Of a stretch of DNA of 64,000 bases, positions 17,491-25,959 are shown piece by piece. The notes under the pieces are model-generated. The model was not told the origin of the DNA. It worked only from the letters and a program-made list of their open reading frames with translations, and ran no database searches. The translations under genes were made by a program, and so were the position numbers. The stretch is taken from NCBI RefSeq assembly GCF_900115155.1, contig NZ_FOVM01000001.1, positions 682,001-746,000 on the forward strand, read 5' to 3'. The DNA comes from Mycetocola miduiensis (GTDB taxonomy: Bacteria; Actinomycetota; Actinomycetes; Actinomycetales; Microbacteriaceae). Positions within the stretch are counted from its first letter, which is position 1; every line of letters begins with the position of its first letter.

Positions 17491-17988
17491 ATGGTTCAGG
17501 TTCGTATCGTCGGTGTGGCGCTGGATTCGCGCGGACAACCCCTCATCCTGTTGAAACCGCTCAGCGAAACAGGCAGTGAACGGATGCTCCCCATCTGGAT
17601 CGGCGCACAGGAAGCGACGTCGATCCTCATCGCTGTGGAGGGTGCCGAGGCACCTCGGCCGCTGTCGCACGACCTGATGAAGACGCTTCTCGAAACAGTC
17701 GGCGCCACCGTCGAACGCGTGGATGTTACGAAAATCGAAGACGGAACGTTCTATGCGGAGATAACCCTCCACACGAAAGACGGTGCACTGGCCATCGATT
17801 CCCGGCCCTCAGACGCCATCGCTCTTGCAGCCCGGATGGATGCGCCCATCTGGGTAAACGACGAGGTGCTCGAAGAGGCAGGCATCGTCGATGAGGGCGA
17901 GAAGACAGATCCAGTCGAACAGGAAGAACGGGTAGACGAGTTCCGCAAATTCCTCGACGAGGTCGACCCGGACGACTTCCAGGGCTGA
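17491..17988 (+). CDS. Bifunctional nuclease family protein (BFN domain)
   Basis: A 165-residue protein with the BFN domain (residues 5-135). Hallmarks are LPIWIGAQEATSI, RPLSHDLM and SRPSDAIALAAR. The family is named for a plant nuclease with RNase and DNase activity; in bacteria the physiological role is unclear. An acidic C-terminal tail of 30 residues follows. ATG at 17491 is chosen because GGGAGG lies 6 bp upstream, whereas the ATG-less longer frame from 17470 has none. The gene follows the LuxR regulator by 92 bp on the same strand. Confidence 0.92.
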   Translation: MVQVRIVGVALDSRGQPLILLKPLSETGSERMLPIWIGAQEATSILIAVEGAEAPRPLSHDLMKTLLETVGATVERVDVTKIEDGTFYAEITLHTKDGALAIDSRPSDAIALAARMDAPIWVNDEVLEEAGIVDEGEKTDPVEQEERVDEFRKFLDEVDPDDFQG

Positions 17989-18013
17989 GCACGCACGACC
18001 GCTCTCCGGACGA

Positions 18014-18164
18014 TGCCTGCTGAGGCTTCCCGGGGTATCCGGGTCGGGCTTCGCGCGTCGAACGACACGAGATCGTCGGGGATCCGGAGGCCCAGGTCGC
18101 TGGCCGCGCGCCAGACACCCTCAGCGAGCGCGTTGTTTGGTTGCGTCGGCGCGGAGACACGGCC
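18014..18164 (-). pseudogene. Relic of a LacI-family repressor (C-terminal part)
   Basis: On the minus strand an open stretch translates to a segment with ALAEGVWRAASDLGLRIPDD followed by LVSFDAR. This resembles the LacI-family effector domain pattern in which a serine/asparagine-ALA-G-RAA helix is followed by GLRVPDDLSVVGFDD, with two residues missing in the last strand. No HTH domain or full gene surrounds it, so it is a decayed fragment. The bases from 17989 to 18234 hold nothing else that I recognise. Its place beside a sugar ABC transporter is where such a repressor would be expected. Confidence 0.5.
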
Positions 18165-18234
18165 GACCGACGAGCCACAGAATAGCCCCGCAGAGCGTCG
18201 CATAGTAGCCAGTCAACATCGCTTGCCAATGGTC

Positions 18235-18263
18235 TTGTGGCTCTATGGCTTCGGCTTTATAGT
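18235..18263 (+). promoter_or_regulatory. Sigma-70 type promoter of the ABC permease operon
   Basis: TTGTGG (18235-18240) and TATAGT (18258-18263) are separated by exactly 17 bp. The predicted transcript starts near 18270 and leaves a leader of about 115 bases before the first permease. This is one of the best -10 hexamers in the window. Confidence 0.7.
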
Positions 18264-18270
18264 CCCCCTG

Positions 18271-18284
18271 TGGCAACGACGCCA
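18271..18284 (+). promoter_or_regulatory. LacI-type operator candidate
   Basis: TGGCAACGACGCCA is an imperfect palindrome with the central CG and TGGC/GCCA arms typical of LacI/GalR-family sites. It lies right at the predicted transcript start, where binding would block transcription. The only LacI-like sequence nearby is the relic at 18014-18164. Confidence 0.5.
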
Positions 18285-18385
18285 TACTCGGCGCTCGGCT
18301 TCCTGCGGAAGTGGAACCTTAATAAGGGGTGTGCGATGAAACACAGCGGTTCTTGTGATCGGGGCTATCCGCCCGGGGAATCCCG

Positions 18386-19363
18386 ATGACCACCGAGGTT
18401 CGGCGCGACAACCCTGCGCCTGCCCCGATGTCGAGACGGCAGAAACGAAAGGCCGCGTTCCGGTCGAAGTACAACCGGCGCGAAGCCATTGCCGGATACC
18501 TCTTCATCGCCCCGTGGATCGTCGGCTTCCTCGTCTTCACCCTCGGAGCGATGGTCTACAGCCTCGTGATCTCGTTCAGTAACTACAACCTCGCGACGAA
18601 CACTGCAACGCCGGTGGGCTTCTCGAACTACGAGCAACTGTTCGAGGACCCCAAAGTCGGCCTCTCCCTGACGAACACGCTCGTCTACGCGCTTATGGCA
18701 GTACCGCTCGAATGCGCCTTCGCCTTGTTCCTCGCGATGCTGCTCGCTCGGGTGGGCAGGGGTGCCGGGTTCTTCCGCACCGTCTACTACCTGCCGAAGA
18801 TGACGCCGACGGTCGCGACGGCATCCGTATTTCTCCTGATCCTGAACGGCAACTCCGGGGCGATCAACAAAGGCCTGGAAGTGATCGGGATCCAGGGACC
18901 GCAATGGCTTGTCGACCCGGCATGGGTAAAGCCGTCCATTGTGCTGATGACTCTCTGGACCGTCAGCGGCACCATGGTCATCTTCCTCGCGGCTCTCAAG
19001 AATGTGCCGCGCGATCTCTACGAGGTTGCCGCTCTTGACGGCGCGGGGCCGGTGCGGCAATTCTTCAGCATCACGATCCCGATGATCTCGAGTGCCCTCT
19101 TCTTCAACGTCATCGTTCTCACGATCGCGGCACTACAGGTGTTCGACCAGGCGTATTTGTTGTTCTGGCGTGATCAATCGAATGCGTCGCCGGAGTCGTC
19201 GCTCTTCTACGCCGTGTATTTGTTCCAGCAGGCGTTCCGTCAATTCAACTTCGGATTCGCTGCTGCAATGGCCTGGCTGCTCTTCATGATCATCATGGTG
19301 ATCACTTTCATTCAAATGAAGTTCGGCAACCGATTCGTGTATTACGAGGGGGGTGACCACTGA
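18386..19363 (+). CDS. Carbohydrate ABC transporter permease (MalF/UgpA type)
   Basis: A 325-residue inner-membrane permease with six membrane segments. The EAA loop that docks the ATPase is EVAALDGAGPVRQFFSITIP. An N-terminal basic cytosolic region of about 35 residues precedes the first helix, as usual for MalF-type subunits. ATG at 18386 has GGGGAA upstream. The second permease begins in the stop codon (TGATG), so both are translated together. It probably imports an oligosaccharide or sugar acid, with the lipoprotein encoded at 20721-22085 as the binding subunit. Confidence 0.93.
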   Translation: MTTEVRRDNPAPAPMSRRQKRKAAFRSKYNRREAIAGYLFIAPWIVGFLVFTLGAMVYSLVISFSNYNLATNTATPVGFSNYEQLFEDPKVGLSLTNTLVYALMAVPLECAFALFLAMLLARVGRGAGFFRTVYYLPKMTPTVATASVFLLILNGNSGAINKGLEVIGIQGPQWLVDPAWVKPSIVLMTLWTVSGTMVIFLAALKNVPRDLYEVAALDGAGPVRQFFSITIPMISSALFFNVIVLTIAALQVFDQAYLLFWRDQSNASPESSLFYAVYLFQQAFRQFNFGFAAAMAWLLFMIIMVITFIQMKFGNRFVYYEGGDH

Positions 19364-20331
19364 TGAGCGTCACCGAGTCTTCACCCGAGGCCATCCGACT
19401 GAAGGGACAGGTGATCGGCGAACAGTCCGTCACTGGGCCGCCGCAACGTGAGCAGCTGCCGTCGCGCAAACCCGACCGCTGGTACAAGCCGAAAAGTATC
19501 CTCGGCAAGATCGTGCTGTGGATAGCGCTCATCTTCTTCGCGATTCTCTTCATGTATCCGTTTGTATGGCTGCTGTCGGCAAGCCTCAAACCGCGCGGCC
19601 AGGTCTTCGACAACGCGCTCTGGCCGCAGACCATCATCCCCGAGAACTACGTCGAAGTCTGGAATCAGCTGCCGCTGCTCAACTGGATGTTCAACAGCAT
19701 CGCGATCGCGCTGCTGGCGGCCTTCGCGGTGGCGTTATCGAGCTCGGTGGTCGCGTTCGGCTTCGCCTATTTCAAGTTCCCAGCCCGCAACCTGCTGTTC
19801 GGGCTTGTGCTCGCGACAATGATGCTGCCGGGTGCTGTCACGATGCTCCCCCAGTACCTGATCTGGAAGGAGCTGGGGTTCATCGGCACGTGGGTGCCTC
19901 TGTGGGGTGCCAACTTGTTCGGGTCGGCGTTCTACATCTTCCTCCAGCGTCAGTTCTTCCTCGGGTTGCCGCGTGAGCTGTTCGAGGCGGCCCGAATCGA
20001 CGGAGCAAGCTATTGGGGGCTGTTCCGCCGGATCGCGATGCCGCTGTCGATCCCGTCGTTCATCATCGTGTTCGTGTTCGAGTTCCAGGCGAGCTGGAAC
20101 AACCTCCAGGCATCGTTGATCTACCTCAATGCAGGCACAGTCGAAGGGTTTACCGCTCCGCTCGGCATCGCCTACGCGATGACGAAGTACAGCCCGACCG
20201 CGGGTGGGCAGGGCGATTACCAGTACGTCATGGTTGCGTCGTTGATCATCACGCTCCCGATGCTGCTGATCTTCGCCTTCGGCCAGCGCTACTTCATCGA
20301 GGGTGTGGCCACGCAGGGCCGCAAGGGGTAG
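19363..20331 (+). CDS. Carbohydrate ABC transporter permease (MalG/UgpE type)
   Basis: A 322-residue permease with six membrane segments and the EAA loop ELFEAARIDGASYWGLFRRI. A hydrophilic N-terminal extension of about 50 residues comes before the first helix. It overlaps the first permease gene by 1 bp. No ATP-binding gene follows; Actinobacteria commonly serve such importers with a shared MsiK-type ATPase encoded elsewhere, and that is the likely case here. Confidence 0.93.
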   Translation: MSVTESSPEAIRLKGQVIGEQSVTGPPQREQLPSRKPDRWYKPKSILGKIVLWIALIFFAILFMYPFVWLLSASLKPRGQVFDNALWPQTIIPENYVEVWNQLPLLNWMFNSIAIALLAAFAVALSSSVVAFGFAYFKFPARNLLFGLVLATMMLPGAVTMLPQYLIWKELGFIGTWVPLWGANLFGSAFYIFLQRQFFLGLPRELFEAARIDGASYWGLFRRIAMPLSIPSFIIVFVFEFQASWNNLQASLIYLNAGTVEGFTAPLGIAYAMTKYSPTAGGQGDYQYVMVASLIITLPMLLIFAFGQRYFIEGVATQGRKG

Positions 20332-20414
20332 CACGTCGCTGCCGCAAGGGATAGCACGTCGCTGGAGGGCCGGGTCTCCCGCCGGGTCTCTTGCATGCGC
20401 GGATGCAACGTGCC

Positions 20415-20479
20415 GCGTTTTCACCCGGTTCGACCGTATTCATTCGGTGCGCCGCGTGTTCTGGTCCGGAGTGTGTGAG
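20415..20479 (+). repeat. 65-nt hairpin repeat, copy A
   Basis: The element begins GCGTTTTCAC and ends GTGTGAG, with a central CGGTGCGCCG. It aligns without gaps with copies at 20578, 29066 (minus strand) and 37152. Its stem is partly decayed. The surrounding 20332-20720 gap holds this copy, copy B and the terminator at 20673; the rest (20480-20577) shows nothing recognisable. Confidence 0.75.
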
Positions 20480-20577
20480 TTGGCGGTTGTGCCCCGGCGC
20501 GGATTGGCTCCGAGTGCGGCGGGCGCAATGGGCGTCGGTGCGACGCGCGAACGCTGGGGGCGTAGCGCGAGGTGACG

Positions 20578-20642
20578 GCGTTTTCACCGGGTTCGGACGT
20601 GATCATCCCGTGTGCCGGGTGTTTTGGTCCGGCGTGAGTGAA
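20578..20642 (+). repeat. 65-nt hairpin repeat, copy B
   Basis: Begins GCGTTTTCAC, ends GAGTGAA, and contains GGAC...CCCG and CGGG...GTCC arms that can pair. It is roughly three quarters identical by eye to copy A, which lies 163 bp upstream in the same orientation. Confidence 0.75.
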
Positions 20643-20672
20643 TCGGTCGCTATGCACCGGCCGCGACGCTCA

Positions 20673-20706
20673 AGACCGGGCGGCCCCGCAAGGGACCGCC
20701 CGGTCT
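20673..20706 (-). terminator. Terminator of the solute-binding protein gene
   Basis: AGACCGGGCGG (20673-20683) pairs with CCGCCCGGTCT (20696-20706) over 11 bp. An inner mismatch and 3 more pairs close a small GCAA-type loop. It lies 14 bp after the lipoprotein stop. It has no T tract and may work in both directions between the convergent genes. Confidence 0.7.
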
Positions 20707-20720
20707 CTGCTGACGTGCGT

Positions 20721-22085
20721 TTACTTCGGCACTGCCTTGTCGTAGGCCCGCATCGCCGCTTCCTGAGCGTCGCCGAGCGCTTCCGCGGCCGACTTGTCAC
20801 CGAGGAGCGTGGATGTAACCGCATTCTTCAGCTCGTCCTGGATTACCTGACCAGCCGGGGAGGCGCCGAATGAAGCACCTTCGCCAACGATTTCGTAATA
20901 GGTAGCGATGGTTTGATCGAAGCCCGCGTTACCGCTCTCCTCGACGTACTCGTCACGGATGGCCTCGTCGACAGCGGGTGATCCGGTGAAAAGGCCGGTG
21001 TTAATGGCGCCCGGCGTTTTCGAAACAGTCTCGGCTCGCGCAGCGCCCGCGGCCATCCAGGCGTCCTGCGATGTGAGCTCGATTGCCCACGCGCACGCCG
21101 CATCCGCATTCTTAGCTCCAGCAGGGATGACGAAGGACGTCCCGCTCGCGACCGTGAAAGGCTCACCGTCCATGTTTTTGAACGGCACCGCCTCGATGTC
21201 GACAGTGTCGGCGAACTCAGCAAGAACGTTCACGTACCACTGCTGGTTGATCTCCGCGCCGACCTGGTCGGCTACGTACTGGTTATTTTCGCCGAAGAAG
21301 TCGAAGGAGTCGGTGAAGCTCTTGTATTTCGAGTAGCCACCCTGCGCGTCGAACAACAGCTTGAGGTACTCGATGGCCTCGACATTCGTCGGGTCATCGA
21401 GCGTGGGGCTGCCATCGTCATCCATCAGTGACCCGCCGTGCCCAAGCAACCACAACCCGGCCTGGTTCACGCCCTGCGAATCGAAACCGATAACGCTCGG
21501 GTTTCCGCCGCTCTCCTCATACATTTTGCTGACCGCTGCGAGGAGCACTTCGGGTTGGGATGTGTCGATCTGGTCAGCGGTGACACCGGCCGCGTCCATA
21601 ACCCGCTTGTTGAGAATGATTGCCGGCGGCTGGTAGAACTGCGGCACGGCCCAAACCTTGTCGTCCCAGGTGACGTCCTCGAGTACAGCGTCGTAGTACT
21701 GCTCGGCCGGGTCGACGCCGTGCGTAGCGAAGCATTCATCGAGGGGAATGATGAGGTCTTGGGCCGCGTAGGTGGCGACATACTGGCGGTCCATCTGCAC
21801 CACGTCGGGTACGTTGCCGCTGGCCGTCCGAGCGGAAAACTTCTGCGCGTCGAATCCGGTAACGTCCAGGGTGACGTCGACGTCAGGCAACTCCTTTTCG
21901 ACGTATTCGAGCCGAGAAAGTCCGACCTCATCGGCGTTGTCGAAACCCCAGGAGGCGAGGGCACCGGTAGGACTGTCACTGAACGATGTGTCCTCGGTGG
22001 TTGCAGCGCCGCCACCGCAAGCGGTGAGCGCGAGGAGGGAGGCCGTCGCTGTGAAGGCAAGGAGCACGTTCTGCCTCGTTTTCAT
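20721..22085 (-). CDS. Extracellular solute-binding lipoprotein of a sugar ABC transporter
   Basis: A 454-residue family-1 solute-binding protein. The signal peptide ends in the lipobox LTAC, giving a lipid-anchored cysteine at residue 22. The body has the usual two-lobe pattern, including DVVQMDRQYVATYAAQDLI near residue 95 and the AWAIELTSQDAWMAAG segment near residue 330. It would capture a sugar outside the membrane. It is transcribed towards the two permease genes and not in the same operon, which is unusual. The start ATG at 22085 has AAGGGA upstream, and a promoter lies at 22179-22207. Confidence 0.93.
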   Translation of the reverse strand: MKTRQNVLLAFTATASLLALTACGGGAATTEDTSFSDSPTGALASWGFDNADEVGLSRLEYVEKELPDVDVTLDVTGFDAQKFSARTASGNVPDVVQMDRQYVATYAAQDLIIPLDECFATHGVDPAEQYYDAVLEDVTWDDKVWAVPQFYQPPAIILNKRVMDAAGVTADQIDTSQPEVLLAAVSKMYEESGGNPSVIGFDSQGVNQAGLWLLGHGGSLMDDDGSPTLDDPTNVEAIEYLKLLFDAQGGYSKYKSFTDSFDFFGENNQYVADQVGAEINQQWYVNVLAEFADTVDIEAVPFKNMDGEPFTVASGTSFVIPAGAKNADAACAWAIELTSQDAWMAAGAARAETVSKTPGAINTGLFTGSPAVDEAIRDEYVEESGNAGFDQTIATYYEIVGEGASFGASPAGQVIQDELKNAVTSTLLGDKSAAEALGDAQEAAMRAYDKAVPK

Positions 22086-22178
22086 GTACTTTCCCTTCGA
22101 TCAGAGATCAAGTTCGGCGTCGTCGCCGGTCTGTGAACGAGATGTCCCGAAGAAGCTGGAATCCTTTCCACACGCTGC

Positions 22179-22207
22179 AAGGTAGTGCAGCCCCTTCCCT
22201 CAAACAA
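22179..22207 (-). promoter_or_regulatory. Promoter of the solute-binding protein gene
   Basis: On the minus strand TTGTTT (22202-22207) and TACCTT (22179-22184) are 17 bp apart; the leader is about 87 bases. Directly upstream of the -35 box is the palindrome TGTCATGACA, a possible operator. The rest of 22208-22391 shows no other clear signal except a ribosome-binding site for the divergent small gene. Confidence 0.5.
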
Positions 22208-22391
22208 GGGGTTGTCATGACATCAGGGCCGGGCCGCGGCAAAACCGGTATGGGACCGGTGTGGGCATCGAAATCGACCGCGACGACTGCTCTGGGTCGT
22301 TACCATGTCAACCCCTGTTCTCGAGATGGGAAGCGACTTAGCGTGCATCGTGAAGTCGTGGGAGTGCTGCGGTGCCGAGAGGGGTGATCCT

Positions 22392-22733
22392 ATGAAGAAC
22401 CGCAGAGCGTCCAGACCAATGCCGGGCCGTGGCATCCAGGGTTCACGCGCGCAGGTCGTGGTCGGTTGGATTCTCGCCGGAGCATCCGTGGTGTCGTCGA
22501 CCGCAGCACTCGCGATGTCTGCCGCAACCCTCCGACGCGTCGTTCGCTCCGGCCCGGAATCGACGGTATTCGCGACCGAGGCTGCCGAATACAACCCGGT
22601 CCGCATCTCCGCGGTCGGCGACGGACCGCGGGTTCCCCGTGTGCCACCGCTTCACGCGGTAGCGCCCGTGGCACCGGAGGATCCGGACGCTCCGCCCACT
22701 CCTCCGCTCGGCAATCCGGTCGTCGGACGCTGA
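22392..22733 (+). CDS. Small membrane-anchored hypothetical protein
   Basis: A 113-residue protein that I do not recognise. A basic N-terminus (residues 1-20) is followed by one membrane segment (VVVGWILAGASVVSSTAALA) and a Pro-rich, probably extracytoplasmic tail. AGAGGGG lies 7 bp before ATG 22392, which supports translation. It sits between the divergent lipoprotein gene and the convergent racemase-like gene. Codon use resembles its neighbours. Confidence 0.6.
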   Translation: MKNRRASRPMPGRGIQGSRAQVVVGWILAGASVVSSTAALAMSAATLRRVVRSGPESTVFATEAAEYNPVRISAVGDGPRVPRVPPLHAVAPVAPEDPDAPPTPPLGNPVVGR

Positions 22734-22743
22734 GCTGGGCGCG

Positions 22744-23439
22744 TCAGTTCGGTGCATCCTCAACAGGATGCCCGCCGCCGCTGACAGCGGCTACGAGCGA
22801 CCGCACGCCGCCCTCTGGCGAGGAGAGCACGGGCACCGGGACCTTCGTGTCGCCGAGCGCCGCCGCCATGGAGGCCTGGGCGAGAACGATCACGTCTGCG
22901 CGCCCGGCGAATTCAAGGATCGCGTCGGTCACGAGCCGGTCGTGCTCGGCCTGGTCGCCTCGCGCTCGTGCGTCCGCCGCTCCGTCGATCACTGTCACAT
23001 CGACCTCAACGTCCGCGCCGGTTGCGGCGCTTTCGAGGAGTCGTCCGGTCGGACCGATTGTCGCCTCGAGAGTGGCGAGGACCTCGATCCGGCCGGTGCG
23101 CGCTTCCTCCCGGGCCACTCGTCGCGCGATCCTGACGGCCTCCTCGGCCATCGGGGTATCCACTCTCAGCACGGGCACCGGGACGGATGCCGTCTCAGCC
23201 GCCTCGGCAATCGAGCTGCAGGTGACGAGGATGGCGTCGACGTCCAGCGCGGCCAGTTCCTGAATGCGGGCGACGACCGCCGCCGTCAGCTCGGGGGTCA
23301 CGCCGTCCCGAACCGCCGTCGAGAGCAGCGTGGGGTCGATGATGTCGACCACGTCGATGCCGGGGGATGCCTCGGCCAGGGCGGCCGAGAAGGTGTCGGC
23401 GAGGGCGGGGACGGTGTGCAGTAGTCCGACACGGGTCAT
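22744..23439 (-). CDS. Asp/Glu/hydantoin racemase-family protein
   Basis: A 231-residue protein of the aspartate/glutamate racemase fold. The first catalytic cysteine region is LVTCSSIAEAA near residue 73. The second, where a Cys is usual (about residue 188), reads VIVLAQASMAAAL with no cysteine, so a two-base racemase mechanism looks doubtful and a lyase or decarboxylase-like reaction is possible. Its ATG overlaps the stop of the aldolase gene by 4 bp. It is the last gene of a kinase / aldolase / racemase-like operon next to sugar-uptake genes. Confidence 0.8.
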   Translation of the reverse strand: MTRVGLLHTVPALADTFSAALAEASPGIDVVDIIDPTLLSTAVRDGVTPELTAAVVARIQELAALDVDAILVTCSSIAEAAETASVPVPVLRVDTPMAEEAVRIARRVAREEARTGRIEVLATLEATIGPTGRLLESAATGADVEVDVTVIDGAADARARGDQAEHDRLVTDAILEFAGRADVIVLAQASMAAALGDTKVPVPVLSSPEGGVRSLVAAVSGGGHPVEDAPN

Positions 23440-24320
23440 GATTCACTCCAGGGGTGTGCGTAACGGTCGACGGTGGCGATGAGGCGTTCGAGGCGGGGAA
23501 GGGACTTTTCGCGGAGCGCTGTCGCCACGTTTCGGGCGCCAACGACATCGCTCCACAGTGCGCGTCCGGCGAGGAACCCGCTCGCTCCGCCGTGGCAGGC
23601 GGCTTCGACGGCGGGCCGAAAGTTCCGCTGCTCGACACCCTGCGACAGCACCACCCATGGCCCGGTGATGGAGCGGCCGAGGCGGATGCTCGCGTCCCGC
23701 TGTTCGGCAGGAGTGCCGAACCCTGCGAGGGGCACCTGGACTTCATACAGCGACTGTCCGACGGCCGAGAGTTCTTCAGCACATTCGAGAATCGCCTCCT
23801 CACGGTCCCAGGTGCCGGCATCCGCTTCATCCCTGGTGGCGCGGACGACGGGTTCGAGTACCGACAGCAGCCCCCGCTCGGCGGACGCGACGACGAAGTC
23901 ACGCGCGAGTTGAACGCGTTCCTCGCGCCGGACGTCGCGGCGCCAGATGATCAGCAGTTTCAGGGCGACCACCCCGTGCAGGTCGAAGTCGGGCTCGAGC
24001 ACCACCGGGTCGAGCCCGGTTTCCTCGACCGGTGACCCGTGGTCCTGGGTGAGGGCGTCCGCGGCGAGGATGAGCCCGGCGGTCGGCCCGAGCCGATCTC
24101 GGATGTCGTCGAAACCGTATTCGCGGTCGAGGAGAAAGCCGGACGCCAGCGGCCCGAGAACATCCGCGACGTTTCGTTTGAAGTCAATGAGAACGCGGTC
24201 CGGCGGCCGGCCGGCGCCTGCAGCGTCGAACATCGTGCGCAGGCTCTCGCGCTGGTCCATCGCGACCATCGCCAGGGCGCCGGACGGCCGGGCGATGCTG
24301 TCAAGTGTGGGCGGCGTCAT
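23436..24320 (-). CDS. LacD-like class I aldolase (tagatose-bisphosphate / sulfofructose-phosphate aldolase family)
   Basis: A 294-residue TIM-barrel aldolase. The N-terminus MDQRESL, the IDFKRNVAD strand with a lysine, and VVALKLLI, which carries the likely Schiff-base lysine, follow the LacD / YihT pattern. Family members cleave ketose 1,6-bisphosphates or 6-sulfofructose 1-phosphate; the substrate here is unknown. The end, GASGFLAGRALWSD, is a phosphate-binding region. ATG at 24320 overlaps the kinase gene by 20 bp. A longer frame to 24512 lies inside the kinase gene and lacks the family's start. Confidence 0.82.
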   Translation of the reverse strand: MTPPTLDSIARPSGALAMVAMDQRESLRTMFDAAGAGRPPDRVLIDFKRNVADVLGPLASGFLLDREYGFDDIRDRLGPTAGLILAADALTQDHGSPVEETGLDPVVLEPDFDLHGVVALKLLIIWRRDVRREERVQLARDFVVASAERGLLSVLEPVVRATRDEADAGTWDREEAILECAEELSAVGQSLYEVQVPLAGFGTPAEQRDASIRLGRSITGPWVVLSQGVEQRNFRPAVEAACHGGASGFLAGRALWSDVVGARNVATALREKSLPRLERLIATVDRYAHPWSES

Positions 24321-25818
24321 GATTGGCGGGTGTCGATGGGGGAACGGCGGACGTTGCTGCCTCGACGAAGGCGCGGAAGAGATCATTCGCCCGCGGGTGG
24401 GGGCGTGAGGGAATCGGAAGAGATGGAAGGGCGGCGTCGGGCGGTACGGCGCCGAGGCGGACGGCGGCGAGGAGGGCAGCACCGGAAGCGACCGGTTCGT
24501 GGGATTCCACAACGGTGAGCGGGCGTGTCAGCAGTTGCGACTTCAGCCGGTTCCAGGCAGCGTTGCGGGCCCAGGCGCCACCGACGATTCCCAGTCCGGT
24601 CGGCGCGGAACCGATAATCCGGGATTGGCTCTCGTCCATCCAGCGCAGGTGGAGGCTCAGGCCGACGAGAACAGCGCGAAGAGAGTCGAGCGTCGTCTCG
24701 GTCGGGCCGACGACGAAATCACGGGCGGCCGGGTCGGGCCGTGGAGTCTGGCGCCCGCGCGGATAAGGCAGCAGGAAGGCGTTGCCTGGCCCTTCGAGCT
24801 CGAGGGCACGGAACAGCACGTCGGCATCCTTCTCGGGATGCGAGGCGATCCAACGCGCGATGACCGCCCCACCGCTTGCCCCGGCGAGGAGGCACTCATG
24901 ATCGCCGGTCACCGTGCGGGTGACGCTCATCCCGTCGGCCAGTGCGGCAGCGCGATCGATGGGATCCCCGGCCACACGCAGAAGCGCCTCGGTGGTGCCG
25001 ATCGAATCGGCCGCCTCTCCGTCCTTCCGTACGCCCGCCGCCCATGCGGCGACCGCGTGGTCATGACCGGCGAGATAGACGGGTGTTTTCGGCGCGAGAC
25101 CGGCGGCCTCAGCGGCGCCGGGCACGAGCATCCCCACCGGTTCACCCGGACGCAGGATTCGAGGCATCTGTTCGGCGGACATCCCCGCGAGAGCGAGCAG
25201 GTCGTCGTCGAACGTCGGCTCCAACGGACTGCCGGCCGGAGGGAGCCGGTACCCCATGGTCCGGCCCGCGAGCGTGTGGTCGGTGGCGAGTTCGCGGGTG
25301 AGCATCACGCCGATGAAGTCCGCCATGCCCGCCCACCGGAAGAGTTTGTCCCAACGGTTGGGTTCCTGGAACCGCAGTCGGTACAACGCCGCGAGTGGAG
25401 CCTTGGGCGTGGCCGGGACGCCCGTGGCAAGCGAGAGTTTCTCTCGTTCGGCCGGGCCGAGGTCGTCGAACAGTGCAGCGGACGTACCCGCCGACGTCCA
25501 GCGCACGATCGACCCGACGGGGCGGCCAGCTTTGTCGAGGACGACACCGCTCTCGGGCATCGACGCAATGCCGACGGCCACGGGGTGCCGGAACTGCGAT
25601 GATGCCAGGCCGCGGATGGCGGAGAGCACAGCGCCACCGAGTTCGCCCGGCCGGTCCGGGGTGCGAAAGGAGCGGATGCCCAGTTCCCGGGCGACACCGG
25701 AACGATCCGCAAACTCCAGGAGCACGACCTTCGTGTTCGTGCTTCCGATGTCGACACCGACGGAGGTGACCGGGTCACCGTCCCGGCCGCCCATGGCCGG
25801 AGGAGCCGCGGTGCTCAT
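24301..25818 (-). CDS. FGGY-family carbohydrate kinase
   Basis: A 505-residue sugar kinase of the actin-like ATPase fold. The N-terminal phosphate loop is VGVDIGSTNTKVVLLE; the substrate-binding GHDHAVAAWAAG and the ATP-binding GIVGGAWARNAAWNRL plus the C-terminal FGGY-type VASGAALLAAVRLG follow in order. It would phosphorylate the imported sugar before aldol cleavage. Sugar specificity cannot be assigned. It is the first gene of the operon, and the bases upstream (25819-25959) hold the only room for its promoter. Confidence 0.9.
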   Translation of the reverse strand: MSTAAPPAMGGRDGDPVTSVGVDIGSTNTKVVLLEFADRSGVARELGIRSFRTPDRPGELGGAVLSAIRGLASSQFRHPVAVGIASMPESGVVLDKAGRPVGSIVRWTSAGTSAALFDDLGPAEREKLSLATGVPATPKAPLAALYRLRFQEPNRWDKLFRWAGMADFIGVMLTRELATDHTLAGRTMGYRLPPAGSPLEPTFDDDLLALAGMSAEQMPRILRPGEPVGMLVPGAAEAAGLAPKTPVYLAGHDHAVAAWAAGVRKDGEAADSIGTTEALLRVAGDPIDRAAALADGMSVTRTVTGDHECLLAGASGGAVIARWIASHPEKDADVLFRALELEGPGNAFLLPYPRGRQTPRPDPAARDFVVGPTETTLDSLRAVLVGLSLHLRWMDESQSRIIGSAPTGLGIVGGAWARNAAWNRLKSQLLTRPLTVVESHEPVASGAALLAAVRLGAVPPDAALPSLPIPSRPHPRANDLFRAFVEAATSAVPPSTPANHDAAHT

Positions 25819-25959
25819 GCGTCAATTCTGTTCGTTGCTGAACATACCGGTCAAGATCACCGGCGCACGCTCGACAGGAGGGCATGCCGGAACACCGCCG
25901 TTTGCTCCTGTTGGGTGTGGGTGCAGCCCGATTCATCCTGTTGAGCGTCGACCGTCCGT

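Noticed and set aside
20332-20720. Short tandem repeats that could be taken for a CRISPR array
   Set aside because: There are only two units, 163 bp apart and imperfect, with no equal spacers and no cas genes. They belong to the hairpin family.
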